A stretch of 64,000 bases of DNA from contig NW_020825330.1 of assembly GCF_003286085.1 (NCBI RefSeq), positions 1,798,001-1,862,000 of the forward strand, read 5' to 3'. The notes beneath the pieces were generated by a model. That model was given only the letters and a program-made list of their open reading frames with translations, searched no databases and had not been told where the DNA came from. The DNA comes from Drosophila persimilis. Taxonomy: Eukaryota > Arthropoda > Insecta > Diptera > Drosophilidae. Within the stretch, counting starts at the first letter, position 1, and the number at the start of each line of letters is the position of its first letter. The translations under genes were made by a program, and so were the position numbers. This document shows positions 12,057 to 25,842 of this stretch, in pieces.

Positions 12057-14885
12057 AGTATGCAGAGGATAGTGGGGCTCTGGTTCGGGTGGGCCAACCC
12101 AACCCCAAGGGCTGACGTGGCAGGACAGACTGGCAACAGACTATTAGGTGAACTTTTTAATGCGCAACTTTTGTGTGCTGTCAATTTGGGCCACGAACTG
12201 CGAGGGCATCTAGATGATTGCCAGCAGGCCGCGGAACAATGAAACTGCACCACTACCCGACGAAGCTGGTGCGGTGGTGCGGCGGTGCGGCGGTGCGGTG
12301 CGGTGGTGCAAGGCGTGGCTGTGCGCTATGCGGTAATTATACCCAGTTCTCCTGGCATATTGTGCTTGTGCAGCAACCCCTTTCGACCCAAAATATCATG
12401 AGGTTGAGGACGTACGTGGTATCTCATTGTCGAGGCTCAACTCTGGCACGTTGGAACTGAGCGCCAGTAACGAATGGGATAAAATTTCTTCCTCCTCGGG
12501 CTCCCTCTCATACATGCTCATACAATAGTGTCTATGTGTCATTAATAAGGAGAGAGGAGGTGAGTGGCTGGCTGACTGGGTGGCTGGGTGGCTGGGTGGC
12601 TACGGTTTGCCCTACCATTCTATTATTTATAGCCGTAATTAAAATCTATGCCGATGCCTCGGGGGCTGCTGCATGTGTCTCAAATAAGCCGCCAAGGCTT
12701 TTGTCAAAAGATACAAAGGCACTCGCTGCGGCTTTGGCAGGGATAGTGGTGCAGGGACAGCTTAAAGCCAGCTGGCCAAAAGGCAAATCCTTTTATGCCG
12801 GAATTTAATTAAGGCAAATCTCACTAAACACACTTCCACGTCCACATCCGCATCCGCATCCGCCGCACACACAGATCCGTTCGGGGAACACTGAAAGCGG
12901 CCACTGACAACACCGGGAGCGGGAGCGAGGAGGCTTGGGCGAGGCCTTATTGTTCTTGGCCTTTGGACAAACATCCAAGCCAGTCCCCCGCCTCCTACTG
13001 TGCTCCTGGGTCCTGGCTCCCGGGTCCTGGGCTGCTGCTATCTTTCGTGTACAGCCTGCATATTTGTTGAGTTGTTGAGTGCTCGGACCGGACACGGCAA
13101 AAAATAGCCCCAACACTAACAAATAAGATCAAGCCAATGGGTCGGGCAGTCGACCAGGGAATGCTCTGGCCTGGACTCTCCATCGATGGCCCACGTTACA
13201 TGGGAAGTCATCGAGGAGCAGGACCAGGCTACCCGCACGGTGATGCCGTGCCACAGAAACAGTTTCCCAGTTAACAGCCATACACATTCACCCACCCAAG
13301 CACAAAGACACACACACTATGCGGACTGTTATATGGCCCAATAATAGAGAAATCTGTGCATATCATCGACAATAAATTGCTTGAAACTGACTGCTTTACT
13401 GCCTTTTAATATACTCCTGAAAGGGCTGCCCACACTAGTACTCTCTGCTGTTATTCCACTCTCCAGTTGGGGCCCACTCGGCGTATGGGTGATATTTATT
13501 GTCAAAGTGGAAGTCAAAAAGTGGAAGGTGTGGAGTTGCTCGAAATAAATGCGTACACTGATGACGGCTCCAGGCGACACTCGGGAAAAAGGTGATGATT
13601 AAATGGGGGACTTCTCCTTCTTCCTTTTATGGCCGTCATTTCATTAGGCAATGTCCAAAAAGGATGCACCTCAAAGGGAGATTTGTTCCGTGACTAACTA
13701 GAATGAGGGAAAATGAGAGTCGGAAGACTCCATGGACTCGATTCGATGGAGTCATTTTGAATGCAAATGGATCTGGACCCACTTGGGGGTCCCGCCCTGC
13801 AACGTCTGTCTGGCCTGACAACTGGGCTGCTTGCCAGTCAAGTTCCTAAATAGTTAATTACTTTGGCTTTTCAAACAACTTTTCAACAATAAGAACAACA
13901 ACAACAACAACAACGACAGCAACAACAATATGAAGAATGTTGGCCAAGAAATGCTTTTGCGGCTGAGGCCTCTTGCGCCTTGGCATCTGTCAACGAACCC
14001 CGTCTCCGTCTCCGAACCGCCACTCAGGGTCAGAAACGGGGACTACTTGAAACTTCCAAAAAAGGTTTCTGGGGAGAACGACTCTGACTCTTACACTGGC
14101 CACGGCCTCGGCCTCAGCCTCGGCTTCTGCCCCGGCGCCGTAAATTACTTTTAGCTTTGTGGCGACATAAAAAATTAATAAATTTCATTTAATTGCCGCA
14201 AAAGTAACTAAAAAATCCATAGCACAGCATTGGGGAGGGGATGCACTGGTTCCAGTCGAGAGCGATAGCGATAGCGATAGCGAGAGACATCTAATTCAAT
14301 TACCGTTAGCCCGGCTATGCCCCATGCCACAATCCCCAGCTTCTCAATATAAAAACTCAATTTAATGGGTGTCAAGTTTTCGCTATGTGTGAGTTTCGGT
14401 GTCTGTGTATTAGTGCGGGTGAGAGTGTTACGTTCGAGGTCCTCCCGAGTCCCCTGAAAGCCTGTCAACAGCATTCAACGATGCGGAGCGCGTGGCAGCA
14501 GGAAGAGGGGGAGCTGGATGACCACGAACAAGAAGGAGAAAACGGTGGCAGGAATCACAAAAACAATAAACGAGAAACAAGAACTTGAAGCTTGAAGGGG
14601 AACAAGGACATTTCCTTTTCAACAAGCGAGAAAAGCGCATTCCACAGCCATCGAGGAAGATCGGTGGGAGCTTGCACCACGAATCAGCCCGATCGAAGGT
14701 CGAACTAACAAAGTAACGAGCTCCCTCTACATGGAGCCAGTCCAGTGTTGCTCAGTTGGAACAGGCTCCAAATTAGTCAAGTGAACTCGAGAGGCAGGAT
14801 TCAAAGTCAAGCGAAGAGGCGGCGACGAAGAAACAAAGGACCGAATGGCATTTCTATAGAAATTAACAGTTCATGGACCCACATA

Positions 14886-14917
14886 ACGTATACGTATACG
14901 TATACGTGTACGTACGT
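14886..14917. repeat. ACGTAT repeat, alternating purine-pyrimidine
   Basis: Thirty-two bases of uninterrupted purine-pyrimidine alternation, beginning as ACGTAT repeats and ending as ACGTACGT. It is self-complementary over much of its length. Confidence 0.85.
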
Positions 14918-16834
14918 CGTATAATTATACCCACTTGGCGACAATGGCGATGGCTATGGCTATGGCGATGGCGATGGCGATGACGACGGCGGCGCTTCAA
15001 TGAAGTGGAAGTGGAATCTCTGTGCAGGAGATGTGTGCGCATCATTCAACGAAATTTGTCACGATTACCAAACTCGATATACATTTCAGGCGGTGCGACG
15101 ACCTTCCTCAGGGAAGGCGAGAGACACTGAGACGAGAAGTGAAGGAGAAGGCCAAAGAGAGAGGGCGTAAGATGAGCAAGCCAAGAGAGCATTCAGTGCG
15201 GTGAATGGGAACGTGGGGGACGCAGGGAGGAGACACTGCCAAATGGCGTAATTGATTCACTTCGATTGATTTTGGTCAGCAGCTGCGTCTGCTGGTTAGT
15301 GACTTTTCCCACTTTCCTCCTCACTTCTGGCCATCGCACACAGCTTGCCACGTACTTCTGCGGCCTGCGACAAATGCTCATTATGAGGCATCAAACTAGT
15401 TAGGTAGTGAGGGCAACTCTGATGATGTGTCCGGCACAGGCGTGCACAGGGCGCCGCAAAAGGAGCAAAATGTTATGGAGAACGGATGGATGCCAGAACT
15501 GTCAGAACATAGACGTGCCAGAGCCAGTTCGTGTCTGACTGAAATGATTATCAGTGTGTGCAGTCTTGACATAGAAAGTCTTTGCTAATTGTGGAAAATT
15601 TAGAAGAAATCAAAAGCTAGAATGTATTCTCATCGCAGGGGGGCCATATCTACATCTCGTATATATTCCGAATCATGAAAGATAGAGTGTCCAGCGCTCA
15701 ACTAAATGCCCCTGTTAGGCTGTGTGTGTGTGCTGGTACAGTAAACACTCCCATAGGAGGAATAAGCCAAGATTGTGGGCCAAATGATTGTCCAGCTGAG
15801 GCAGGTGTCCGTCCGTGCGACGTGTCCACCAATTTCGAGCTCCGATACGAGGCCCGTATTCATGAGAAGCAACAATTGACGCAGTCCAGGGCCACCTTTA
15901 CATCGGGGTAGACCGACTTGAGCATAGAGTCTGCCTACACTAGATTCTCATTCGATTGAAAGAATCGAAAAGTTAGAGTGCTTTTCCTTGGGAAGATTAT
16001 CTTCATTCCTCGCACATTTCTGTAAGGGAAACAAAGAATCGGAATTTCGGAAAATTCCTTCCATTTCTATTGAAGAGTATTTGGTAATCAGCAGAGGTTT
16101 TCTTTGGTTGGCTTGATGATTATTATTTTAGCTGGTTTCGCTGGCCGCCTTCGGTTTCCAGTTCATATTTATGTGGCCACTGGGAGCTGTTTACCGAGAC
16201 CTAAGTGATTTCATTCGCCATAAGAAAGTGGCGGCTGCCAGACCCAGTCCCAGTGCCAGTCGTAGGTCCTTTTCCCTTCCCGTTCCCGTTCCAGATCCTG
16301 GATCGGTTCATGGTTGGTCAGTTGTTGGTCGGCTGCCATGATGTGGCTGTTCAATGGATTGTTTTTTGTTTTTTGTTGTGTTTTTTTTTTTGATTATCGT
16401 TATTATTATTCTCGTCAGTTTCACAGTTGATACTCTGCCACTCTCTCCCACCCGAATCTCCCTCTCTCCGTTTCTCTGTTCCGTTTTTTTTCTGTTTTTT
16501 TCTGTTTTGCTCTGTTCGTTGGCCAGGTATTTATGAACTGGGCCCAGAGCTGGAGACGAGACTGAAACAACATTTAGTTCATTGCTCGGTGCCTGCCATT
16601 TTGATTCGTTTCTACTTCGCTGACATCTTTTTCATGTTTACTTTTGACTTAATTAGGGAGCAGCCTCCTCCTTCTCCTTCTCCCACTCCCAATCTCTGTG
16701 TGCCCCCTGACTCGCCACTCCGACTGCCACGTGCCTCGTCTATGCCCAGGCCCTCTGGTTCATTTCGACCCACAATTCGTGACAATATTTAAGGGTCTTC
16801 CATCTTCTGGCTCTTTGTTCAGCCGCTGATGCTG

Positions 16835-16891
16835 TCTCTGTTCTGTTCTGTTGTGTTCTGTTCTGTTCTGTTCTGTTGTGCTCTGTTCTGC
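16835..16891. repeat. CTGTT pentanucleotide repeat
   Basis: About ten imperfect tandem copies of TTCTG, which read as a false Asn-Arg-Thr-Glu-Gln frame on the minus strand. Confidence 0.8.
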
Positions 16892-18144
16892 TGAAAACTT
16901 CCACGACTTATGAACTGTACCAGGAATAATAAATGAAGCGAGATATGAGAGTGTTCGACTGTGAAATACGCTTTAAACAATCCAAAAGAGCAAAGGAATA
17001 GGAACTGAAGAGTGAGAGGTAGAGGGAGAATATAATCGATGAGGAGAGGCCTGCTTTGAGGATTAATTGTTAATATTTTCATCTAGTTAGAGCATGTGTT
17101 GAAGCACATTTTCAGTCTTCTTGGTATGATAGACTCCGTCGTATGTGTCTGTCATATGTGTACAACTGTTTTTCCTGTACTTAACTAATTCGATACAAAT
17201 GAAAAGTTCTTTGTTTTCTAAACTTTCCCGTTGAACTATTAAAGGCAATTTGGAGAAGTAATATCCAGCCAAAGTTTCCACTGGACTTGTGCCAGTATCT
17301 TAAAGATATCTTTCACTTCCATTCTCCTTTTTTCATTTCACACTGCCTGGGGCCAAGCGGGACACGAACAGCTACAGCTACAGCTACAGATAGATACATA
17401 TCTTTGCATAATTAAATCCAATTGGGCACACAACTCGAAGCTGTTGTCCGTTGGCCGTTGTGGCAGAAGAAGGAGGAGGAGGAGCAACAGAGCCGCGATG
17501 AAGTCAATCAAAAGTTGGCCAAGAGGCAGAAAAAACGGGAAATATACGGCCGAAGGCAGACAGCAGACAGCAGAGAACAGAAAGAAGAGAGAGTCCAAAA
17601 GCGAATGAAGCGCCAACGAAGGAAGACTAATTGGAAGCCGGTGCGCCAGGCATAAACTAATTAAATCAAATTATATAGATCTGTTCTCCCCCTTCCTCCG
17701 ACCCATCCTCCTCCTCCTCCTCTGCCTCCTCCGCCTCCTCCGCCTCTTAAATGAGCTCCATTTCGACTCGCATTCGAGTCCCAGTCGCAGTCGCATACCA
17801 TATATCATTGACAAGATCGTAAATCGCTTGGCACTGCGGGCCCGCCTGCTGCTGCTCGATGCCAGCATATCTCTTCGATATACATAGGAATATATGTACA
17901 TATGTATGTACATGTATGTGCACCGTCTCAGAGGTGGAGGTCGAGGTGGAGCATGTCTTTGTTTATCCAATTCCGATTCCAATTCGGTTGCCATTCGTAT
18001 TAAAATTGATTTAGTAAACCCATTGACGCAATTCAATTAGGAGAAACACTTGGACTGTTGCCACACACATGCATGCCACACATATGCATATATGTATGCA
18101 GTGTAGAAGAGAGGGTGCCACAGTTGTCGCTCACCAGGGTCAGC

Positions 18145-18148
18145 ATCG

Positions 18149-18187
<39 letters not shown>
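18145..18187. repeat. ATC trinucleotide microsatellite
   Basis: About fourteen ATC units, nearly perfect. They give a false poly-Ile frame on the plus strand and a poly-Asp frame on the minus strand. Confidence 0.9.
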
Positions 18188-19414
18188 GAATCCTTGAAAG
18201 CATCTCTCAAAATGCTGCAAGCTTTATATTCATATTTCGCAAAATGTTCATTCATTTTGCATATGCGTCGGATGGCGGGTTAGCGGTTACTTAAGGGCAT
18301 GGCAGGGCAGGGCCAGAGGTTGGCAAGACAAACACCCCAATGGCAAGCGATTGTTTATAGTGCAGGAAACTAAAACATTTTGCTTTAAGCAAGCTTGCGG
18401 AATGTGCCAGTGGAAATCGGATAAGAAAATGGGAGCTAGCGAGCTATGAAAGTGTACAAAAGAAATAAATTAAAGCTTAGAGCCTGGCAAAGGAGAGGAA
18501 TGAGCAAGGAATGCTGGGAAGGTAAATGTTATGATGATTAAAGGTCAGCAATGGACAATAGAATGGGAATTATGAGCAATCTTTGGAATGGAATGGACGG
18601 GGCACTAGGGCCCTTGGGCTTTGAAGGAGAATGCCGAGCTGCTGTTCAAAGAAACACATTTTACTCCCGTTCACAGAGGTAAATATGAAGTCCAATTAAA
18701 TACTCGGAACTGCAATGTGTTGGCAGAGCCATAACTCCGGCCGTACAACGGCAGTGATTCACAGAACACCGGGCCCCCACTCACCCAAAGGGAGGGGACA
18801 ATTTGAATAGTTGCAGGAGAAAAGAGTAAATAGCCATGAGGGCTCCAATTATTTTCCAGTTGAAAATTTGGAAATTAAATATTTTTGTCGGGGGAAAAAG
18901 GTGGTACTCGTTCGTTTTTTTTCCAGTGATTTTTGCCTCCAGTTATGCATCCGATTTCATATACTCAATTTCAATAAAACATTTTTTGCGGCTAAATTCA
19001 GGAATCACAAACCCCAAAAAGTCCCAAAAAACTTCCATTTTGAGTTATTTATTGCTTTTGCGGCTTTCCTTTTAAGTGCCTGCAGCACTTTCAGAGCGGA
19101 ATGAGGAATGGAATGTTTTAATTGAGAGAAAAAAGATGCCGGGTATGAAAAAATATCGAAATATATTCAACAATTTGCTCGCCCATAAATCGGATCCATT
19201 CCACCGAAAAAGAGACCACCAGAGACCTCTCGCATAAAATGCCTGTCAAATTTGAGTGACGGACGGAGACGGACGGAGTGGGGGAAGGTGCCCTGCCCGT
19301 AATCTTTGCTGCTGTCTGCTGCTGATGGACACTATTTGTTATTAGATTTTGTGGCACGTTTGTACACACTCCTAATGACGTCATCAGTGCTAATCAGGCC
19401 ACAGTGAGACATGT

Positions 19415-19464
19415 ACAGATAGACAGATGGACAGATGGACAGATAGACAGATAGGGGGACAGAT
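19415..19464. repeat. ACAGATAG / ACAGATGG octanucleotide repeat
   Basis: Six degenerate tandem units of ACAGAT(A/G)G, ending in a G-rich unit. Confidence 0.75.
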
Positions 19465-20467
19465 CCAGAGGAACGGCCAGAGCCAGGTGTACTCGTACTG
19501 GTAGTGTGATAAATGTCGGACAATCACATTTGATGGCTGGAGATCAGTTTTTCAATTTGGTTCGGCGGTAGCCCAGGAATGTTGGCAGATCATTAAACCA
19601 ATTTCTGGCGCTTCTGCTCCTCCTTGGGGCTCATCCTTGTCTCCATCTGTCCACTGTCTACCGTCTACCGTCTACCGTCCACTGTCATTGTTTAATTTTG
19701 CGTAAAATCGAACAGGTAAACAACAAGGACCTGCAAGATGACCAGCGACCGCGACAGCAACGGCGACAGCGCCGCAGTCCTGTCATGCTGGAAACTATTT
19801 CAATTTGGTAGCCAAGTGGCTTTCCAGCACATTAAACCTGGTCCAGAGACGAGACGAGACGAGACTAGACCTGGCCCCCTCCCCAAGTGGCTGCAACAAA
19901 AGCGAACGAAATTTGTGTAACATTAGCGGATTTTTCGTTGGCGCAATTTTCGTGTTTTATTTTTTGTATCTTTTGACCGGCTTATAGTGCAAGCGAGAGG
20001 GGGCCCAAAGAGCGACAGAGGGAGTGGGGGAAAGGGATACATAAGCCCCGACCGGGGAAGGGCTGGGTGGGTTGGTGGCCTGCCTCTGGTCTAGGGCTTA
20101 TCGCACAAGCTCCATAACAAGACCAGGGCCAAAAGTTTTCGGTACAAGTTTTCGGGGATTAGTTCGAGTTTGGTTATGTCCGCAGGCTTTGCCAACCTTC
20201 GAGATGTTTTCTGAAGATTAATTATGCGATCCTGCCATCAGTTTAAGCCCATGGCCCATGGCTCAATCGAAGCTCTTTCCCAAGATAATCAACGATCAAA
20301 GAGGGTCCTGGAGCAAGGGCGATCTCTCTACAGACGATGCCGCATCGCTTGGATAAAACTGAAACGAAATTTAATAAAAATTATTTGTGTTTTCTGCTCT
20401 CAACTTCGTTATGGCTTAAATTTGTATCTAACTTTTTCTCGTTTATTTGTGGTTTGTGGTCTGTGTA

Positions 20468-20470
<3 letters not shown>

Positions 20471-20503
<33 letters not shown>
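20471..20503. repeat. GT dinucleotide microsatellite
   Basis: Sixteen perfect GT units. It is the first of three long dinucleotide tracts within 400 bp. Confidence 0.95.
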
Positions 20504-20505
<2 letters not shown>

Positions 20506-20629
20506 GAAATGTGGAAAATATACTACATTCATTTTTCCTTACGCTTGTTTGCTGTTCGGCTCTGCACTCAGAGGGCCGAACACTTTAGCCACTTTTGAAT
20601 GGAGGCGGCCCAAAAGATTTAGCCTGGCT

Positions 20630-20633
<4 letters not shown>

Positions 20634-20672
<39 letters not shown>

Positions 20673-20683
20673 GTCTCTCTCTG
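20634..20683. repeat. CT dinucleotide microsatellite
   Basis: A near-perfect CT tract with two interruptions. The reverse complement is a GAGA tract that could bind GAGA-type factors, but no promoter is evident nearby. Confidence 0.95.
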
Positions 20684-20814
20684 GCTGCCTCGCTTTCACT
20701 ATCAGTACGGGTGTACAGATGTCTGTGTAGGTGGAAAAAACTCGTACATTTTCTACAAACATTTGGCAAATTGTTATAGAAAAAGCTCGCACACGCATGG
20801 GAATACACATAAAC

Positions 20815-20816
<2 letters not shown>

Positions 20817-20852
<36 letters not shown>
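20817..20852. repeat. GT dinucleotide microsatellite
   Basis: Eighteen perfect GT units, in the same orientation as the tract at 20471. Confidence 0.95.
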
Positions 20853-20853
<1 letters not shown>

Positions 20854-22537
20854 TAGTAGATGGGCATGCATGTATGTGTTTGCGAGGATAAGTTTGGTTA
20901 CGAAACTCGACTACAACATATGTTAACGACGCATTTGCCTTTGGATGTCTACTGGATGTGTACTTCCTCAGCTTCTTCTTCGTCTACTCAAAATACTGGC
21001 ATACTGTACTGGCATATGGGGCATGATAGGCATCTCGATTTTCAGATTCGGTGGGATATTAAAAGTCTCCGATATAGGTCATGGCATCGTTGGATCTCTT
21101 CTACTGAGTATCCCTGAGTCGATCCGTTGCCAGCACCCAAAATCGTTGTTGTTTCATGGCATACCCAGCACGTGCCGCCAGCGTCTGCACAGACACACAG
21201 TGCCACAGGAGCATATCGTACTACTGGGTTCCCATTACAAACATCAAGAAGCACCGTCCCGAACTCGACGAAATTGAAATGCTCTCGAAAGGGATAGATT
21301 CTTGAAAGAGGCTCTTGCAAACATCAGAGACTTTCGCGATGTATATTATTGTCGTACTTATATTGGGTATGTATGCAGATATTGCAGCACTTACTCGTGC
21401 TCCTCTTACGGAGTGCAGGATTGGGCGCACTTTGATGGCGAATTTGACGAGCTCTTTGTAATGCCCCGCCCGAGAGGGGCATCCCTCCGGGCTTGAAGTC
21501 AGAACATGCCCGCAGCGAAGTCCCTCGGGCTGCCACTGCTTGTTCCGAGTTGGTAAATAGATTTATAAACCCACCAAATTGCGTTTAGCCTGCATTGGCC
21601 CTGCACCTCCCGCCGTGTTTCCCTTTTTGTGGCATTTTATAATTTCATTTTGCGGCCGAGCGAAAAGCATTTGGACCCTGCGCCGCGTCGCGTTAAATAT
21701 TACGAGTACGACGAGCTCCATTCGTCTTTCCTTCACTCCGGCAATGGGACTGAATCAGTCAGATCTCGTTGAATCCGAATGAATGGGATAATTATGCGAT
21801 GAAGTGCATTCAAGTGCAAAAGGGACCTAATGAAGCTGAATTGAATAATAAGTATTGAATGAGGAAGTGAATTTAAATGGAAAGCACTGCGCGTAGAATA
21901 CAAAAATGAACTTGAACTGAGCTCAGTTCTGTTCGCTGTGGAAAAGTATACGAGATGTGTTTAAGTGAAATTTCAAAGAAAATGTAATGGGATTGTGGTA
22001 CGAGCTTAAAGGGAAATGGGCCACAGCCCACATGAATTCGAATGGGAATGGGAATGGACTGCAAATTGGCGACAAGCGCGAATTAAATTGGGAAAAGACG
22101 TATTGAATTTAATTGGAAATAGGGAAACAAATCTGTGGCTGCCAAAAGGGCACAAAAGGTTAATTTAGAATACAAATATTAACCCATATTTTGTCAGCCT
22201 TTTCATATGCTCGTTCCACTGTACAGGTCTCCGTCTTTCCCTCTCACTCTCTCTATCACCTGCTCTGTCCATCGCTCACTATGTCGCTGGCTCCGGTTCT
22301 GGCTCCGGTTCTGGTTGTGGTTCTGTCTCCGTCTCCGTCTCGGCCTCTCTGGGTGATAGCCTGTCAGCGTGGCCATTTGCATATTTTGCAGTTGCTAACT
22401 GTGAGCGTAACGGTAACTTTAGCTGTAATGGCAACACGGCGAATACTTAACCTGGCCCGAGCGCCCGGCTTTGCGATGTAAATGCGTGCCATTCGGAATA
22501 ACGAACTGCATTCCACACGCACTCCCACACCCCGATA

Positions 22538-22555
22538 ATATATATATATATATAT
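22538..22555. repeat. TA dinucleotide microsatellite
   Basis: Nine TA-type units. The tract resembles a TATA-rich region, but no initiator or open frame follows on either strand. Confidence 0.85.
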
Positions 22556-25500
22556 CCATCTGTCCTTGGCGCCTCCTTCGAGCTTTCTTTCACGCCCTGC
22601 AGTTCGTTGAACCGTGGCTGTCGGGGGGCAATTTTTGGTTTACCCGTACCTTCGTGGCCATCGCATTTGAGCGTTGGGCGTTGGGTGTTGAGCGTGGAGC
22701 GAGCTTTTCCAACTTCATTTCCGGCGCAATGCTCCAAGAAGGGGCTGCCTTTTTATGGCTTACTCGGTGGCATTCAAATTGAATTGCCAATAAAACGAAA
22801 GAGCTGAAAGTACAGACAGAGCTGTGAGAAGAGCGTAAGGAGGGCTGCCACTGCAGCAGCTGTTTAAATATAACCATTCACTCGGCTCCCAGTCCGGGCT
22901 CCGCAGCTCCAGAGCCAATCCAAGCTGTGAATGATTCATTTTGGACAATTGGCCAAGGATGTGGCAGGAAGCATACAGCTTAAATGTTATATGATGGCCC
23001 AGTGGAAGGATTCATGGGCACTGATATGCGCACTTAATCAGACAATCGCAGGATCGATCAGCAGTGGTATTTCGGCTAACTTTATTTGCATTAAGTGGGC
23101 TTCGATACAATTCAGTTGATATTCTGGGAAAAACACTTCGAATCACTTTTCTCTTGCCAATCTGTTGGAGTCCCCTACTGGCTGTACTGTGCTCTTAGCC
23201 AAACAGCTTTTGCCTGATGGCAAAGTGAAATTCGGCCGTAAAGAGGAGTCTGATACGAGTAGAGCTGCCACCTTTGGAGTTGTATAAATTTTCGATTGGG
23301 ATTCATTTGCCAAAGGACTGTCAGGTCGTGGCAGACATCTAATCCTTTTTATATGTTCGGTTCTGTTCGGTTCTGTTCGGTGCTTGGTGTTCAGGTGCCC
23401 CCGAAATCTAGCCGGGGTTTTTTCGGGGGATTGGGGCCAATTTGTGTGCGGCGGCTTATCACTTATCTAGGCGGCTTTCACGTGGCTCCCAGCCTCAGAG
23501 AATGGAGCGTGGACTGTGGGCCGTGGGTGGTTACGCTCTGGCATCGCCCATTAAATCCGAAGAGAGTGGCAGTGGCAGGCTTCCAGCTATAGCTTTGGCT
23601 CCAGCGATGCGTGCAGAGTGGCTACCAAAAGTTTTGGGCTCTAGGATTGCCCCAGGAGGAGGTTGTTGGAGTGGGAGAGGGAGAGGCAGGCATATCTTAG
23701 CCAGAGGGCAGTTAGCCATTGTTGTTGATGCCTTTTTATTTTAATTCCCAAATCGAAAAAGTTTCGCTTTGGCGATTACACGAAAGCAAACTCTAAACGC
23801 TTTAAGCGATGCTCCACTTATTGCGGGCCGTGTGGCAAGGGGATCTGCCCTGGAGGGGGGCGGCTGGAAGCGTATGTGTACTCCCAATTCCACATGTCTG
23901 GGAAGTTTCTTTCTGGGTGCCGTGCTCTTGGAGCTCATGTCGCATGCCCCACTGTAGGCCCTGGGCTGGGGGTTGGGCGTGCAACCCTTAAGCGATTACA
24001 AGCGATTAAGTCTACAAGTTGGCGGCAGATTTGTCAAGCACCGTGTTGCCACAACATCTGAACAAGCCCCGCCATAACTGAGAAGAGGTGACATTAAATG
24101 CAATGCGCTCCACTATATCTTAAGCCATGGACCTGGAGGCGGTGTGGAGTGAGTGTCCGCCTCCAACCCCAATCTCAGCCATCTTGAGGGTGTGTCTGTG
24201 TGTGCGGAATGAAAATGAGCCGCATTAGATTTCCCCCAGCGAGCCGGCTAAATTTTCCACATTTTCATTTATTATTTTGGGGAATTAATTATGTGCCTGG
24301 GCCAAGGCACTGTCCTGCGTCCGCGAAGCCCCATATTAGGGGTATGCATGCCTGATATGGCCGCTGGCTGTGAAATTTATTCATTGCACCACAAGAAAAG
24401 CAAAGAAAACCGAGCAAAGGCGAGGAAAAGCGACGAAAAACCAGCACAAACAGCAGCCAAGAAAAACAAACGGAAACCATTAAAAAAAATGGTCCTTCTT
24501 GACAGAGCAATATTTAGTGGGGGCTGCAGGAAGAGAGAGTCACCAAAATGGAAAATTACTTAAGCCATTCGAAGGCACACACCACACACACACACACATA
24601 GACAGAGACAGAGCCAGAGCCAGGGCCGGAGCCGGAGGGCCTCCTACTGCTCATCATACCCTTCCAAAGGGGATCATGGTTTTAGAAGAAGGAACGATCG
24701 TGCTTGAATATTCCACGTATTAAACATAATTCCACCAAGTGTTTATCATAGCAAAGATGGATCTGCTTGCCTTATTTTCCTCTGCGTCTAGCCCTGGGGC
24801 ATGCAGCACAGCCCCTAGTTGAGCTCCGTGTGTGTGTATGTGTGTGTGTGTGGGAGGAGCGGCCTTTAACAGCATTTTTCATATTATTTTTTGTTTTTTT
24901 ACGCTGGCGCTGGTAAAAAGTACAATTAAGTGCCAGCCCTCTTGCCCGACGACGCCCCGTCTCTGGTCGTGTCCTCGAGGACATCGTTTTATTTGATCGA
25001 CTTTTTCGCTGTTGTTCCTGAATGCCTGAATGCCCGGATGGATGTTGGCTTCGCCTGCAATGAAAACAAGCGCTCCACACAGGGCGTCAGCGTGTGAAAA
25101 CGGGCGTGGCGTGTCCCGTCCATAGAGAGCTGTGCGAAAATAAAATCAGAATTGATGAAGAGCGAACCACCGAAGCGTAGACCACCGTTTTGCACCAGCA
25201 AATGAACATCCAATTCCTGTTTATGAGCTTCGCTTTTGATTGCTGGAGAAGTACTGAAAGTTTTCGAGGCAAATTATTTTTGTGACAGCTCCGAGAAATG
25301 GTGCAGATGAAATTTATAGGTAAAATACTTTTGCAACTTTGTCCTGGGATTCTCACGATAATAACAGACTCGTATAAATGGGTTGATTTTCATGAATCAT
25401 TTACGAGTATATCCATGTAGATACCTTTTATCCGCACTCCCGCTCGCTCATATGAGAGTAATATTTTCAACAGGTAACAATGAAGTTGCTCTTTAATAAA

Positions 25501-25770
25501 CGTAAATATCTGCCATTGACCATGTGTACCGATTTATGTATGCATCACGGCAGGTAATGCCTCATTGCTGCCCATTGGGGGGCGTTGGAGGGGAGGCTTG
25601 TCCATTGTGTGGCCTTTGGGTGCCGGCGCACTAAGGGGTGTCAAAGGGAACCATACGAGCATAAATTGAAAATTCATTTGGGCAGAGATGTCCTTGAGGC
25701 GGGACCAACATCAAGAACCACTGATGAAAGGACTTGGCGGAAGGAGGAGGACTTGGAGGAGGCTGATGCG

Positions 25771-25842
25771 GAAGCAGAGACGGAGACGGAGACGGAGAGG
25801 GAGAGGGAGGCCGAGACAGAGACTGAGAGAGAGGCCGAGGCA
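25771..25842. repeat. GAGACG-rich purine tract
   Basis: An almost pure purine strand built from GAGACG, GAGAGG and GAGGCC units. It is the source of false Glu/Thr and Pro/Ser frames in this area. Confidence 0.8.
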
